Assembly: GCA_022577435.1 (NCBI GenBank)
Contig: JAKOON010000021.1
Coordinates: 2,830,501 to 2,894,500 of the forward strand
Length of the DNA stretch: 64,000 nt
From: Embiotoca jacksoni
Taxonomy: Eukaryota > Chordata > Actinopteri > Embiotocidae
Direction: 5' to 3'
The position numbers were made by a program, and so were the translations under genes. The notes below the pieces were generated by a model. That model was given only the letters and a program-made list of their open reading frames with translations, was not told where the DNA came from and searched no databases. The first letter of the stretch is position 1, and each line of letters starts with the position of its first letter. Shown here one piece after another: positions 24,241-35,835 of the stretch.

Positions 24241-24816
24241 TGAGCTAAATGTTAGCATGTTAATGTTGTGTGCGTCATGTTAACAATGTTCACCCTCTTA
24301 TTTTAGGGAGACAGCACACCAACATTACTCGTGACAAATTTGGAAAAGTATGTCAGTTTAGCAATACATCCATTAACTGATTAGTTTGCTGACAGAAAAT
24401 TAAAAAAGCAAAATTTTATAATCAAATAGTTTTTTTCAAATTTTCTATAATTTCACAAATTTGCTGATGCCTGGTTCGCAGATCTAAGAATTTTTCTACT
24501 TTTTTCTCTCATATGATCATTAAAACTCAATACCGTTGGAGTTTTTTGGACTGTTGCTTAGACAAAAGAAGACATCTGAGGTCATCACTGTGGGATCTTT
24601 GAAATTGCAATGACAAAAAGTCATCAAAATATTTTACCGTGAGGTAGACATTGTTTTAACCAAATTTCAAGACATGAAACCACAAATGGTCGACCTCTTG
24701 GAGGTGCTTTCGGAAAAGTAGGGAGCTCAGCGCCAATCCATGGAGTAGATGTTGAGATGTAAACAGCGGTGAACAGACCGACAGACTGACATTGCTATAC
24801 CCAGAGCGATGCCATA
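24241..24816 (+). repeat. Family B dispersed repeat, copy 2 (long)
   Basis: Starts with gagctaaatgttagcatg and tcatgttaacaatgttcacc, and ends with 'aaccaaatttcaagacatga', 'aatccatggagtagatgttg', 'gaccgacagactgacattgc' and ccagagcgatgcc. These are the characteristic successive blocks of an abundant percomorph repeat. It is the longest copy here. No coding capacity. Confidence 0.75.
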
Positions 24817-25983
24817 AAAATGACACTTCATGATTAATTTATCCCCCAAATCGTCCACAGTCGCTCTATTGCGGATAAGACATCTAAGTTAGACCTACAG
24901 TCATAACAAAGAGCACAAACGCATACATTTTTCTTTCCTTTTCTCACTTTGGGTAGACTCTGGCTTTTCCTTTATGTCTCCTCGTTTTCTCTCTGGGTTC
25001 TTGGGACAGTAAATACTTTAATTATTCTCGTGGCGTAGAGAATATATTTGTTGATCAGGATCAAAACTCTACGTTATTTCAATGTGTGAATGACGGAGAT
25101 TTCAAGTTTAAAGTCCTTTTAAAGTTGACACTAAAATAATGAAAAATCAACAGTCATGTGCACCTTACTCTCGACTGAGCGTTTTATTATACCTTCCTCC
25201 AAACTGGCAGGTTGTTCTCAGAAGCATTACAGCACTGACAGCTTACACAGAGCCTAGACTGAGTTCAAACAGTCTGGACTGTGCATCTGTGCAGATTATG
25301 GTACGCCACATTGAAAATCGTGACTGTAAGCCGCTGCCAATCCAGTTGGAGAAGAGACTCATCTACCTTCACATAGCCACAATGTTGTCCACCAGGAGGA
25401 GAGACTCTGGGAACAGATTGGATTGTGCAGATGGTGGAGAGCCAGGCGAGATCCTTTTTCCCAGTTCTTTCACCGTGAAGGACTCATTCCATGATGAGTC
25501 TGACTGCAACCAAACAGGACTGTTCACAACAAGGAGCAAATGAAACCATCAGCTGTACTGGACATGTATTATTAATGTCAGCTCTGAACATTCAGACTAA
25601 ACCTGGCTGGCAAATGTTTATACACGATGGCCTGCTGTCTTTTCCCAATATGGCTCATGCTTCATCTCGGTCAATGAATTAGTGTATGGTGGATAACCGA
25701 ATGAGTGATTGAATGGTTTGAATCCTCAAAAATGTATTCGCTTCGATGAATGAAATGTATGCCGAAACCAAGTCAACTCAACCCATACAACCATAAAGGT
25801 GGTTTGTTCCTACCTTCAAATGCAACCAACAGGTTTTTCCTAAATCAGCTTCCCCGCATAGGTTTAGGCACAAAAAAACACTTGAAAAGTACTTGAGCAA
25901 TACAATGGTTTGTGTGAAAATATTGTGCACTAAAGTTAGTGCCTCTTTAAATTTTGCAACCTTTGTCACAATAGCAACAGTAG
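24817..25983. other. Unassigned DNA with a 134-codon open frame
   Basis: An ATG-started plus-strand frame at 25139-25543 encodes 134 diverse residues without simple repeats, but I recognise no domain, signal peptide or splice context. It is probably chance; it is the longest non-repetitive ATG-started frame on the plus strand. Confidence 0.3.
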
Positions 25984-26155
25984 GCGCAGTTTCAAAAAAC
26001 TGTCCTAAGTTGGAGTTGGATAAGGGAAGCGAAGAGCGTTCTTCTGCATCCAGCATTATTAAACCGTTGTCGTCATGGAGACAGAAACTAGCGGTTTTAA
26101 AAAACTGTCCCAACACGTGGTTGGAAATGGAAAGTGAACGGCGTTCTCCTCAACC
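25984..26155 (+). repeat. Degenerate tandem duplication, ~105-bp offset
   Basis: 25984-26050 and 26089-26155 align with the same order of words: caaaaaactgtcc or taaaaaactgtcc, then gttgga, then a ggaa/gaa-rich stretch, then agcgttcttct or ggcgttctcct. The offset is 105 bp and similarity is roughly 70%. It lies directly upstream of family A copy 3. Confidence 0.65.
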
Positions 26156-26164
26156 AACCACCCT

Positions 26165-26395
26165 TGACATCATTAGTTTGTGAACTGCCGTTCTAGAGCC
26201 TGAAATTTGGCATTTTGGAGGTCTTGCTATTTTGGAGCCAGAAGTGACCATAATTGGACAAGCTGGGGAGGAGCAGGAGGTGAATTCGACTCAACCTTAT
26301 TGGGAACCCAAGGACACTGCACCTGGCCACCTATTGCAAAAACCTGACTGCACCACAGACCTGTTAATCAAACAGACAGAGAACCGGACTACTGC
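26165..26395 (+). repeat. Family A dispersed repeat, copy 3 (5' part)
   Basis: Shares gacatcattagtttgtgaac, 'gccagaagtgaccataattg', gtgaattcgactc, acctgactgcaccacag and gttaatcaaacagac with copies at 5519 and 7366. The 3' half is missing and the sequence passes straight into family C. Confidence 0.7.
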
Positions 26396-26470
26396 TCACA
26401 AAAGTATGTGTAACTCTTTGATCAAGTGACAAAACTTGGAGTGCTTACTCACGCAGGTTACAGGTTATTA
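26385..26470 (+). repeat. Family C dispersed repeat, copy 2 (short)
   Basis: 'ctgctcacaaaagtatgtgt' followed by aactc and then 'gatcaagtgacaaaacttgg' parallels 47785-47850. The fusion with family A at its left edge suggests insertion of one into the other or a composite element. Confidence 0.55.
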
Positions 26471-27599
26471 TTATTTTTTTTTAGCTCCGTTCAAATCACA
26501 GTGCTGCACAACGTTCAAGCACAAAAAGGGCAGTCACAGAGCTTTCAGACCCACCCTCATATTCTTATTTTCTGCCTCTGCAAAATGGCTGATTCAGTCT
26601 CCAAAAGATTTAGGTCAACATGAGTCTGGACTCTCGCATACAAGAAAAAGATTCTCAGCTGAATTCCAGCCAACAATGTCCCAAAAAGTTAAAGAGCCCC
26701 CTTAGACATGCGATGAAAAAGAACCATTTCTATTCTGTGACACGCACATACACAATTTCTCAATCGCTGTGATAATGAGACAGCGGAGGTCAACGATAAA
26801 GGGAGAGCAATGGAGAGATAACACGCACACATATAGACTGACTATGTGTGTGGGCGTAAGAGAATGGGTAGCTACTGTAAATGTGCTGTATTTATGCACG
26901 TTAAGGCATCAGATTAATGTCCAGTGAAAGAAAACCTCTAAAAAAAAAAAATCATTGTAGTTCACTACTATGGTAAGGTCAGTCAAGTCAATTTGTAATG
27001 TGGCATGATGTCTTCATTGATGTTTAAGAGGGAAGAATGTCAGGATATGTGAACCATTTAAATGATGACAGAGTACCAGACACCCCGTGACCCCTTAGAT
27101 CACATCTTCATTTGGAGTAACCTTGTATACAAAGAGTTTCAAAGGGTGTGTTTAAATATATGTGAAAAGAAAGTTTAGTGGTGCGTGGTAGTGCCCCATT
27201 TCCACTTCAAGGTTTTCATTATTGTGTAGGCGGCCTGCCCTAGCAAGAAATGAATAGACTTCCAAGTGTGAAACCTTAGAGACTTTCGGGGGGGAAAGGG
27301 CAGAGGTGGACGCTAGTGTATTTCACACAGTAAAGGTCATGTGTTTATTATGTCAGCAGACAGTAAAGTAATGAGCATTTCTTTTTTTCCAAAGAAGGTC
27401 AGGAGCAGTGGGTCACATTTTCCACCTCCATTTAACAAAGTCCTGATCAGAGCAATGCATTTAACTCTCACTAATAAGACTTCTTAGAAAAAGGTTGTGT
27501 AACTGTAACAGGAATTCTGGGAATGTTCAAGTTTTTTTTATTAATGTTTCATCCATTAAACTTCAAATAGGTTTGTATGGATTTGTAAAGAAATTAAAT
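26471..27599. other. Unassigned DNA
   Basis: No gene or recognised repeat. Short A and T runs occur. Confidence 0.45.
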
Positions 27600-27845
27600 G
27601 ACCTTTTTCTGTCTTCGAGTTTCCCTTAATCATCTTTTCTCCTTCTCTACCTGTCTCTTCTCTTGTCAATCACCTGTATCACAGTGCCTCTGTCAATCTG
27701 CCGTATCTCCGTTTTCAGTTCCCGATCCATCCATCGTCCTCCTCGTCTCATTTCTCACTCTCAGCCTTCCTTCACTTTCATCTTTGTCCTGCCCTCTACC
27801 TTTCATGTGTTCCTCTCACTCTCTCTCTCTCTCTTTGTGTTTTAG
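27600..27845. repeat. Pyrimidine-rich tract with short (CT)n
   Basis: About 245 bp dominated by C and T, ending in a (CT)n run near 27817-27833. It generates Ser/Leu/Pro-rich open frames on the plus strand that are not genes. Confidence 0.7.
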
Positions 27846-29066
27846 TTTACGTGATGTTTTCAACAAATGAGGAGACGTGTTGGGTGTTCTCCGTGTTCAA
27901 ACACGGATGCAGCTTTTAATTCATTTTGTGTAAGTGTCTCTCCCTGTTCCAGCTCTCTGCCCCTCTACTCCAGTGCTCCTTTGTGTAAACAATAAGTCTT
28001 ATTTCCATCACATATTCCATAGGTGGGCCTTCACGCACCTGTCAGAGCTGGCAAAAGAGGACCATGTGAAAATTAAATGTCCATGTTCTATTAAAAGATT
28101 CTGTTAAAAGTTTTTTTTTAAATACACAGAAAAATAATCACGTTTGTATTTGAAGCCCCAGAACATAATTGCTCAACAGTATGAGATCATGGGTCCTATC
28201 TGTTTGTTCTGACAGGCATGGCACTGTTTTTAAAATACAGAATATTTCTTTCTTTTTTTTTTAGCAGCATTTAACACCGTTTCCCAGAAGTTCTCAAGCC
28301 TGATGGCGTCAAGTTATTGCGTAACAGGAAAAAGGAGCCATTAGGACTTTAGTAGAGGAGATGGCAAAAATAAAGGCTGACTGGCAGCCAAGTACATGTA
28401 CCGGAAAAATAATAGGTAATCAAAAGGATGGCGAGAATAACGACGAACAACATGAAAAGCATGAATGATGTGACAATCTGGCCACTGACTGGAGGACAGC
28501 TGGAGGTGGGAGTCGGATGAGTGGACAGATGAGAAAGTCATCTGGTGAGCACATGGATAATTGACAAATTGGGGCAAAAAAAAAAAAAAGAAAACTACAA
28601 CTTGGGTCAGGAATCATGACAGATGGGTTAAAGGTCAAAAGCAGAAGGAGCCAAGTCCAAAGAATCATGTCCTTTTCGAGTCAAGTCAATTTCATCCAGT
28701 CTTTTTTATGGTAGAGAGCCGTATTTCTCACCGTTTCAGGTCTGCTGGCACTGATTACTGTAAAACTTGAATCAATATAATCAGAATTAAGATTGAGATG
28801 TTTTAAAATAGAAGCACAACCAGCAAAACAATTTATAAGTATAAAGATCACAAATAGCAAACTCTGGCTGCAGTAAATCAAAAAAATGTTCCCAAGACCT
28901 CAAACCAAGTCTACATTCAGGTCAACTCCTTTTTCCACGGCATAGCCATCTGCCTTGCTGTGCAAATTCAAACCAGAGAACCAACCAAAAACAAGGCTAA
29001 AAATTTAAAGAGCAAAATGCCGAGACATAAACAAAAGGCACTCCTGCACGGCGAAAAGAGGCAAAG
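27846..29066. other. Unassigned DNA
   Basis: No gene or recognised repeat. An A13 run lies at about 28577-28589. Confidence 0.45.
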
Positions 29067-29262
29067 GAACCGAATGAATATCCCCAACACCGCTACTCGC
29101 CGGATTTGTCTCCCCGTGACTTCTTTCTGTTCCCAAAAAGTTGGACACAAACTTTGAAGTGCGCTCTCTGCTCAACCTTCCTTTTTATGGCAGGAAGGTC
29201 ATAACTTCTTCCTGGTCTGAGCACGACACAGTGAGCCATCTCTGAACTTTTTGAGCCATCCT
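29067..29262 (+). pseudogene. Mariner transposase 3' fragment with third catalytic Asp and decayed TIR
   Basis: In the frame beginning with TAC at 29094 the sequence reads YSPDLSPRDFFLFPK, the signature block around the last aspartate of the DD34D catalytic triad of mariner transposases (Asp at 29103-29105). After this the frame decays. At 29244-29262 gaactttttgagccatcct resembles the complement of the mariner-type terminus at 2263-2290, marking the probable 3' end. Upstream domains (the HTH pair and the first two catalytic Asp residues) are absent, so it cannot be active. Confidence 0.75.
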
Positions 29263-30408
29263 GCAAATTAAATGCAGTCTGTACATTCCCCCCTCTCTGC
29301 ACAGAGGGGGCTCACCATATATTGTTATTGCAGTGGGCAGGAATGACTTCCTGTGGTGGCCTTTATTACAGTGGAGCCATCAGCTGACAACACTCAGCTG
29401 TCTGACATGCAAGTCGTGCAGGGGGTGTAAAGTGTTGTTCATTATGTAAAGAAGTTTGTCCAACATCTTCCAACCATCATTTGGCGCTCCCGAGCTGCAG
29501 TCCCCAACACATAGACAGCCTTCTTCATCAGCTTGCTATTCATGTTATGCTATGTTACACCTGAAGTGTCTCGGCAGCCCTTTCTTGCCGCTTTAGATAA
29601 TTTTTTTTTGCAAAGGTAAACTTGTTATGTTACTCCCAGTGTTTACCCTGCACATAGAAGTCGTAGCACAGGGCTTAGCTCAAATGTAACTATTATCACG
29701 GCAAAACGGAGAGGCCAGAAAGGTCTAAATGTTTTTGTAGAGTGGAGATTACAGATGAAGGCAGAAATGACTTTTGATGGCAATAAAATAAGGAAGAAAA
29801 CAAGTTTCAGTCGCTGCTTTCTGTAAGCTAACCAAAAAGTTGTACAATGTTAAGTCGCAGTGGTTTCAACTTTTAATGGCAAATGGTGTCATTTATCTCA
29901 AACATGGATGGAAAGCGCAGACTATGCTTCACTTTTTCAGGAAGACTGATGATACTTCAACGAAAGACCAGCTCGTTAGCAGCGTCAATCTTTCTACAGG
30001 CTACAACCCTTTAGCATGTGCAACAAGGGGCGCACCGTTTACTCGTTAATAGTTTCGGTGTGAAATGTTTCGAAACTTACTTCTCCTCGCTGATTTGCCT
30101 TTAATTTCTTCCCTCCATTTTGACTTCACGCCGTCATCGCGTGACATTGGCTCTTAATTACGCTGCACACATTTTAAAATGTTGCAAAGCAAACAAAGCT
30201 TTGTCATATTACAGCAGACGTTATTGTTACATTTTTACAAACACATTTTACTCAGTAACAGTGGTGACTGAACTGTGTCACCGAATAACATTTTGCCCTC
30301 AGCTGCTTAACTGCTACTGTAGAAACAAAGTGTGCTCTTTGTACAGTATGTCACGTATGTCACACACCATCCACCCAGTGTCAACCTTTACTGTTTGAAG
30401 CTGTCTCC
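29263..30408. other. Unassigned DNA
   Basis: No gene or recognised repeat. A 92-codon plus frame at 30120-30398 has no familiar motif. Confidence 0.45.
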
Positions 30409-30467
30409 ACGCATGCACGTGCACGCAAACGCACGCACACGCAAACGCACGCACACACACACACACC
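30409..30467. repeat. CA/CG-rich alternating tract
   Basis: Alternating purine-pyrimidine words (gcatgcacgtgcacgc, gcacgcacac) ending in (CA)n. Confidence 0.85.
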
Positions 30468-30553
30468 CATTCACAACAAGATCAATCAGCCAGTCAGACA
30501 TGTACTAACTCCCTTAACACCCATCACTTGGTGTTACAGCCTTGTATGGTAGA

Positions 30554-30588
<35 letters not shown>

Positions 30589-30589
30589 C
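30554..30589. repeat. (GT)13 joined to (GC)n
   Basis: A GT run to 30580 continues directly into cgcgcgcgc (30581-30589), giving 36 bp of unbroken alternating purine-pyrimidine. This is the classical Z-DNA-prone composition. Confidence 0.95.
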
Positions 30590-31514
30590 CAAGCTAAACT
30601 GAATATATCAGTGTGTGTGCAGATGTTCTTGAAAACCTTGTGCTGTTCATCCATACTTGTGTATCTTTGTCTATTTGCATTGTATTTGCAAAAAGAACTT
30701 GTTTCTAAGCGTCCAAGAGAAATTTACAAAGAGGGAGGTGAAGATTACAAGACGGAGGCAGAGAGAGAAGGACAAAGGGAGGAGGGGAGGCATACTGCAG
30801 GGAGGGAGAGAAGGAGATTAAGCCACTCTGAAAGAAAGACAAATCATTAAATTCATACCCTGGCTGAGAGGGAGATGGTAAATGAAGCTAGTGAAGGTGA
30901 AATTGTAATTGAGGGCAATACAAAATTCAATTATCTCCATTAGTTCACTTTATTATCTTGGCTTAGGTGTTCTAATGGTGTTATGTTATCATCGGTACAC
31001 AGGGCCAGTCTGTTGGATTCATCTGTTTTGTTTTCTGTTATGCTCTTGTTTGTGGGTGTTGTTTTCCCCTGGTAAATTATTGTAAATGAAAAGAAGAGGA
31101 CAAGCTTTCCTCCTGGTTCACAACAAATGAGGATCTTTTTTCAAACCTCTCAGATCAGATAGTATTATTCGACAGTTGCATTAACAAACTGATGGAAATT
31201 CATATTTTTCACAAGATGGGGACTTTAGTCAAAAGGCCGAGCAGTGTTGCATTTTGGCTCCGACGAGGCCACCGGTGCTTATTGCTGCCCTTCGAGACGA
31301 CGCTTCTGATTCCTCTACGCAACTGACAAAACAATTGTTGGATAGAGTGTCATCCATAAAACTCCAGTTCCGACATTCACATCTCCCTCAGGATTGGTTG
31401 TAATAACTTTGGTGGTCCCCATAACGTTTCGTCTAACACTATTAGCGTGTCATAATTTTCATTTGTCACAGACTTTGGTTCATGTAATTTAGTATGTGTC
31501 TGAAAAACCTAATT
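30590..31514. other. Unassigned DNA, purine-rich at 30710-30840
   Basis: The purine tract gives a charged Glu/Arg/Lys-rich open frame (30542-30850) that begins inside the GT run and is very unlikely to be a gene. Nothing else is recognised. Confidence 0.5.
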
Positions 31515-31690
31515 TGCGTCAGCCTCACGTGTACTTGGTGTTGTACTTGTATATTGAATGATAGCGAGCTGTAATGCTAAACTAAGGTTTTAAACATGGT
31601 AGAAATGACTGTACCTGCTAAAAAATCAGCATGTTAGCAAACTGACATAGACTGACTTAGACTTACAGACCTGCTGTCCTCATGTAGACA
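31515..31690 (-). repeat. Family B dispersed repeat, copy 3
   Basis: 'atgctaaactaaggttttaa', acatggtagaaatgact, 'gctaaaaaatcagcatgtta' and a final tacagacctgctgtcctca are the reversed blocks of the 5' half of family B, in the same orientation as copy 1 at 3565. Confidence 0.65.
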
Positions 31691-32859
31691 ACTGTAGAAT
31701 CTTAGCATTTACGAGTTATCCAGGCAAAACAAAATGAGCAAACCTGCTCCTCTATCAGCTCTCACCTCACTTAGTCTCTAAATTGACCCGTCTTTAGTTT
31801 CCACTAAAGGCCACAGATCTGTAGAAGTGGATCTCAATGATACTCATCTAAGAAAAGTCCACAAAAAGAGGACCATGACCCTTCTCCGGTTCTGAGATTT
31901 AAAGTGCAGACTTAGACCGAAACACGACCCATTACCTATATGGAAATAAAAAACACAATTAATCATACAGAGGAGAAGTGTCAGTTCAAAGACATTAAAA
32001 AGACTGGAGACCCCGGCACTGCTCAAAGGACACTTCAACCTGGCAAACAATGTCTGTTAACCAAGGTTAAACCCTTAACCTTCCAGATAAAGATCAATCT
32101 CTTTGCCTTACTAGGCCACATCACTGCCTCTCCACACAATTCCACATCTTTTTTACGACGATAATTTCATAAAATAACATCTCAATTACTTTGGTTGTCT
32201 CCCTCCATAATTAAGTTATTGTTGTATGAATGAGAGAGGCCCAGTCCAATTATGCGGCAAGGTCTGTGCTTATTGATTTACCATTCATCTGTTGTTGAGG
32301 TCATTACCAGCATGGTAGCTGTGGCGATAATCCTGATTATGGATAGATAGTTTAAGTAGTGTTATAAAGGAGAGGAACATGGGGAGAAGGAAGGAAGTAA
32401 AGCAGAAATGTGAGGGGCTGGAAAACAAAGAGAAGAGGTAGATAAGGAGAAAAGAAAAAACACATGAATGAATGCATGAGTTAATTTAAAAAACTCTCAA
32501 GCCAATATTTTCCTTCGTCATTCAGCAAAGTCATGGAGAGAAAAAAGGAGTGACGAGTATAAAAGAGTAACAGTAAAAGGACAAGAGGAAAAGGAAACTT
32601 GAAATATCAGCCATAAGTTTTGAACTTTACCAAAATGATATTTGTAATGATCATTAGCCTACAGAGAGAGACAGCTACATGCTGGAGGAAGACTATGATC
32701 AAACTCTCTAAAATATGAATGTCCATCTCATCCTTTTCTGACCAAATTTGTTCACCAACCACCTTAATTGAAAACTAATTAATTGATATGAGGAAAAATA
32801 ATGAAATATTTCTTCTGTTTGAATTGTCTCTATCCGGCACTGAAATTCTCTGGGGTTTC
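31691..32859. other. Unassigned DNA, purine-rich at 32340-32620
   Basis: No gene is seen. The purine bias resembles that at 23318-23605. Confidence 0.45.
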
Positions 32860-33190
32860 CTCTCTCCATCAGGGCAGGATTGCTTTTCAATTAGAACATT
32901 CATTAAAATGCCTCAGAGCAATTAATGAGCTCATTAGATTTAGTAATCATATAATCAGTGCAGGGATAAGACATCAGACTTTGAATTTAAACTAGAACAC
33001 ATCAAACAAACAAATCAACAGCTGAGGTCATTAGGACGGTGTCAATGTGGCAGGCTGAACATCTTCAACAACCTCCTCCCCTTCCTTTCCCTCCTCCCCA
33101 GACCAGAAGGGTTAATTTGGCATCCAAACAATTAAAAAGACAGTGTTCTCAAATCACAATTTAGATTTTAGCGCCATTCTTCTAAGGCCT
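32860..33190. other. Candidate conserved non-coding sequence with TAAT palindrome
   Basis: Repeat-free, AT-rich DNA dense in homeodomain-type ATTA/TAAT cores, including a perfect palindrome TAATGAGCTCATTA at 32923-32936 and attagatttagtaatcatataatc beside it. This is the texture of vertebrate developmental enhancers, but conservation cannot be tested from one sequence. Confidence 0.25.
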
Positions 33191-33409
33191 CTGTGATTTT
33201 ATCAACATCCTGACCTGACCTGACACTTTCCAGGAAAAACCTGTCAAAAAGTTCAGCGTGGAACTCCTTTAAAACATGAGTGAAGATGAGGTGCAATGCA
33301 ATCTCTGCAGGTAAAGCGAGCATATAAATCTACCACATTCATGCCCAATCATAAGAGAGAAAAGCACCAAGAAACAATCCATCCACTGATCAATAATCAA
33401 TAGCCAGAT
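33191..33409. other. Unassigned DNA
   Basis: No gene or recognised repeat. Confidence 0.4.
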
Positions 33410-33660
33410 GAAGTCAGTTTGATGTTGGATGTACAGCACAAATATCAGCCATTATCTCAAATATGAAGGTCAATTTGTTTTCAATTATCAAATGGTATTT
33501 TTGCTTGAAATGCCCATTCCTATTTCAGACAAATATATTGAAAAGCAGGCACCTATTGCTGGCAGATGTTATAATCTCTATTTAGCATCCAATTAAGATA
33601 ATAATTAGCTTCATGGGTAGTTAAAAACATTGTCTCCAGCTAATTCTTTCATGTTTTCAT
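33410..33660. other. Candidate conserved non-coding sequence
   Basis: Unique, repeat-free sequence with balanced texture and several CAATTA/TAATTA words (tccaattaagataataattagc at 33589-33610). No ORF. Regulatory role is inference only. Confidence 0.2.
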
Positions 33661-35835
33661 GTAGTACTACAAGACTGAGGCTAAGGCTGAATGGACCCAA
33701 GCAAAAAGTCAGCATCATCACAACCTGATGATAAATAAAAATAAAGAAATAGCTTTTTTTTAAAGACAAGAAAAAAAAGTATTCTTCCCAAAGGAAATTT
33801 TTGTGCCAGAGTTTAGTAAAGAGTAGAGAGAGTAAACGTAGGTGTATAAGGAACACTTGTATCTAGCAGGGTAACAAAATAAGTAATGAGTAAATTTAGT
33901 AAAGAAAATAAGTAAAATGGAAATTTATTGCAATAAAAAGCAATTTTAACAGTGACAGTGAAAAACTAATAAAAAAATGATATTCAAAAGTATTCTTGGA
34001 CATGATGTTGAAAACGTGTATCATGGTAGAACCATGTAATAAGACAAAAATGAGTTTTGACTTAATTTCTATGAGCCTGTTTTAACAACTGAAACCAGTT
34101 AAAGACCCAACGTGCATTGCTCTTTTGAAATTAGCCCAATCAGTTGTGTCAGTATTAATATTTGATTATATTTAGATGTAACTGCCAGCGATGGTGGCCT
34201 TGAAGCTGCGTGTTACCAGCGGTTTGTTGACACGTACAGTTATTTTCACATTGAGGAATGTTGCCGCTGTCGGATATCCCTGAGGTCTTTTGGTATCCAT
34301 GTTTAGTTTTTTTACTTCTTCTGATCGTTTCATTGTAATTACAGTCAGAACTATATGCACACCACTTAAGCATGTGGAGACAGCCACAGTCTGACAGGCC
34401 TGCCAAGCTTGGTTGGTAAGCTATGACTGGACAATTGCTACTTGGACAAGGGAGGGCTGGTAAATGGATAATTAAAGTGGCTGTTATGCAAGCTCAGCCA
34501 TTCTAGCAGGACTTTAATCAGCCTAGGATGTAATAATACAACAAAAACAAAAAACACAATTTTTTTGACTGGCATCAGAGGGATTTTAGTGGGCTACTTA
34601 AATAAATTCTGTATGGAAATAATTACAGAGATAGTGCTCAGTCTACATGTTTCACAATGTTCATTAAAAAAAAGTGCTGACTGCATATTTCCTGCAGCTC
34701 TACTGACAGTGTAATAAAAAGGACACAGACAGAGACAGAGTTAGAAAGTCAGACAGAAAAACAAAGAAATGATTCCAAAGTCTTTGATGCCATCTCAGTA
34801 CTGCTCACCTTTATGGAGGAGGCATCAGCAAAAACAAAAAATCAATGATAGAACGTCATCAAATATTTAACAATTGAACATCTGACTTTCATCCATCACG
34901 AATTACCCCAGAGAGGCGGCTACATGCAAACACTCAAAATAAATGCAAGCAGTGTTGCAAACAGCACATTTATCACGCACCAATATAAAGCACGATAAAT
35001 AAAAAAAAAAAAGAACCAGTTATCCCCAAGGCAAGAGGGAAGTGAATGATGTTTAGCAAATCAGAAATTATGCTTTGCTCTTGGTGTACATTAGTAAGTT
35101 GGTGTTTGTGTACGTGACATCGGAGAGGTTTGTGTGTTTGTGAGAGAGGGAGGGAGATGAATGCAGCGGAAGCTGTGTGTATATGCGTGTCTGCATTTTT
35201 ATCCGTTATGCCTTCGGAGACTTTGGGAAGTAATAAGAAATATTTAAAACTTGATTTTGCAAATGGAGAGCAAAAAAGAAAGCAGTGAGCGGAGAGTAAT
35301 AACTACGCAGCACAGCGAGAAAGATTTAACAACCTGCAAGACCGTGCAGCAAGCACAATGTGGCTTGATCATGCTTCAAATCTCAGGTTTCAATCGTACA
35401 TGACTGTCATCCTGAGTGCTTTATTATATACAGTTGCCTCACAGACGACATACGAGCCCAGTTTGTGATGGAAGCGTGTGCACTCGGTTGCAAAAAGTGC
35501 CTGATTCTGCATCGACTCTGCATTAATGACTTCGAACGCGTCATGAGCGTTTTCATGGCGACACAAAAGGAGCAGTCATTTATCGGTGACATTCCTGTTT
35601 GACAGCAGCAGCACAAGCAGCATTTCAGAGAAACACAGAAGGCAGCTCGGTGTTATTGTTGCTAATGGAGCTTTAGGCCAACACTGAGGTAAGGTTGAGT
35701 GAGTGTTTCATTCTATGATGAGAGCAGATTATGAGAAAATACAGTCGGTCTCAATATAATCCGTTACTAAATGTGGAAAAATGCTATCTTGCAATTTACT
35801 GCACAAACATCCTGATTCAAAGTCTTAATCTAAAG
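33661..35835. other. Unassigned AT-rich DNA
   Basis: No gene or recognised element. Open frames are short and without familiar motifs. Confidence 0.45.

Noticed and set aside
25139..25543. 134-codon ATG-started ORF as a gene
   Set aside because: Non-repetitive, but no recognised domain, no splice or promoter evidence; kept only as a note in the region entry.
27598..27870. 90-codon plus-strand ORF
   Set aside because: Pyrimidine-tract translation (Ser/Leu/Pro/Phe); no complexity beyond that.
30542..30850. 102-codon charged ORF
   Set aside because: Starts within the GT/GC tract and ends in a purine-rich tract; low-complexity Glu/Arg/Lys.
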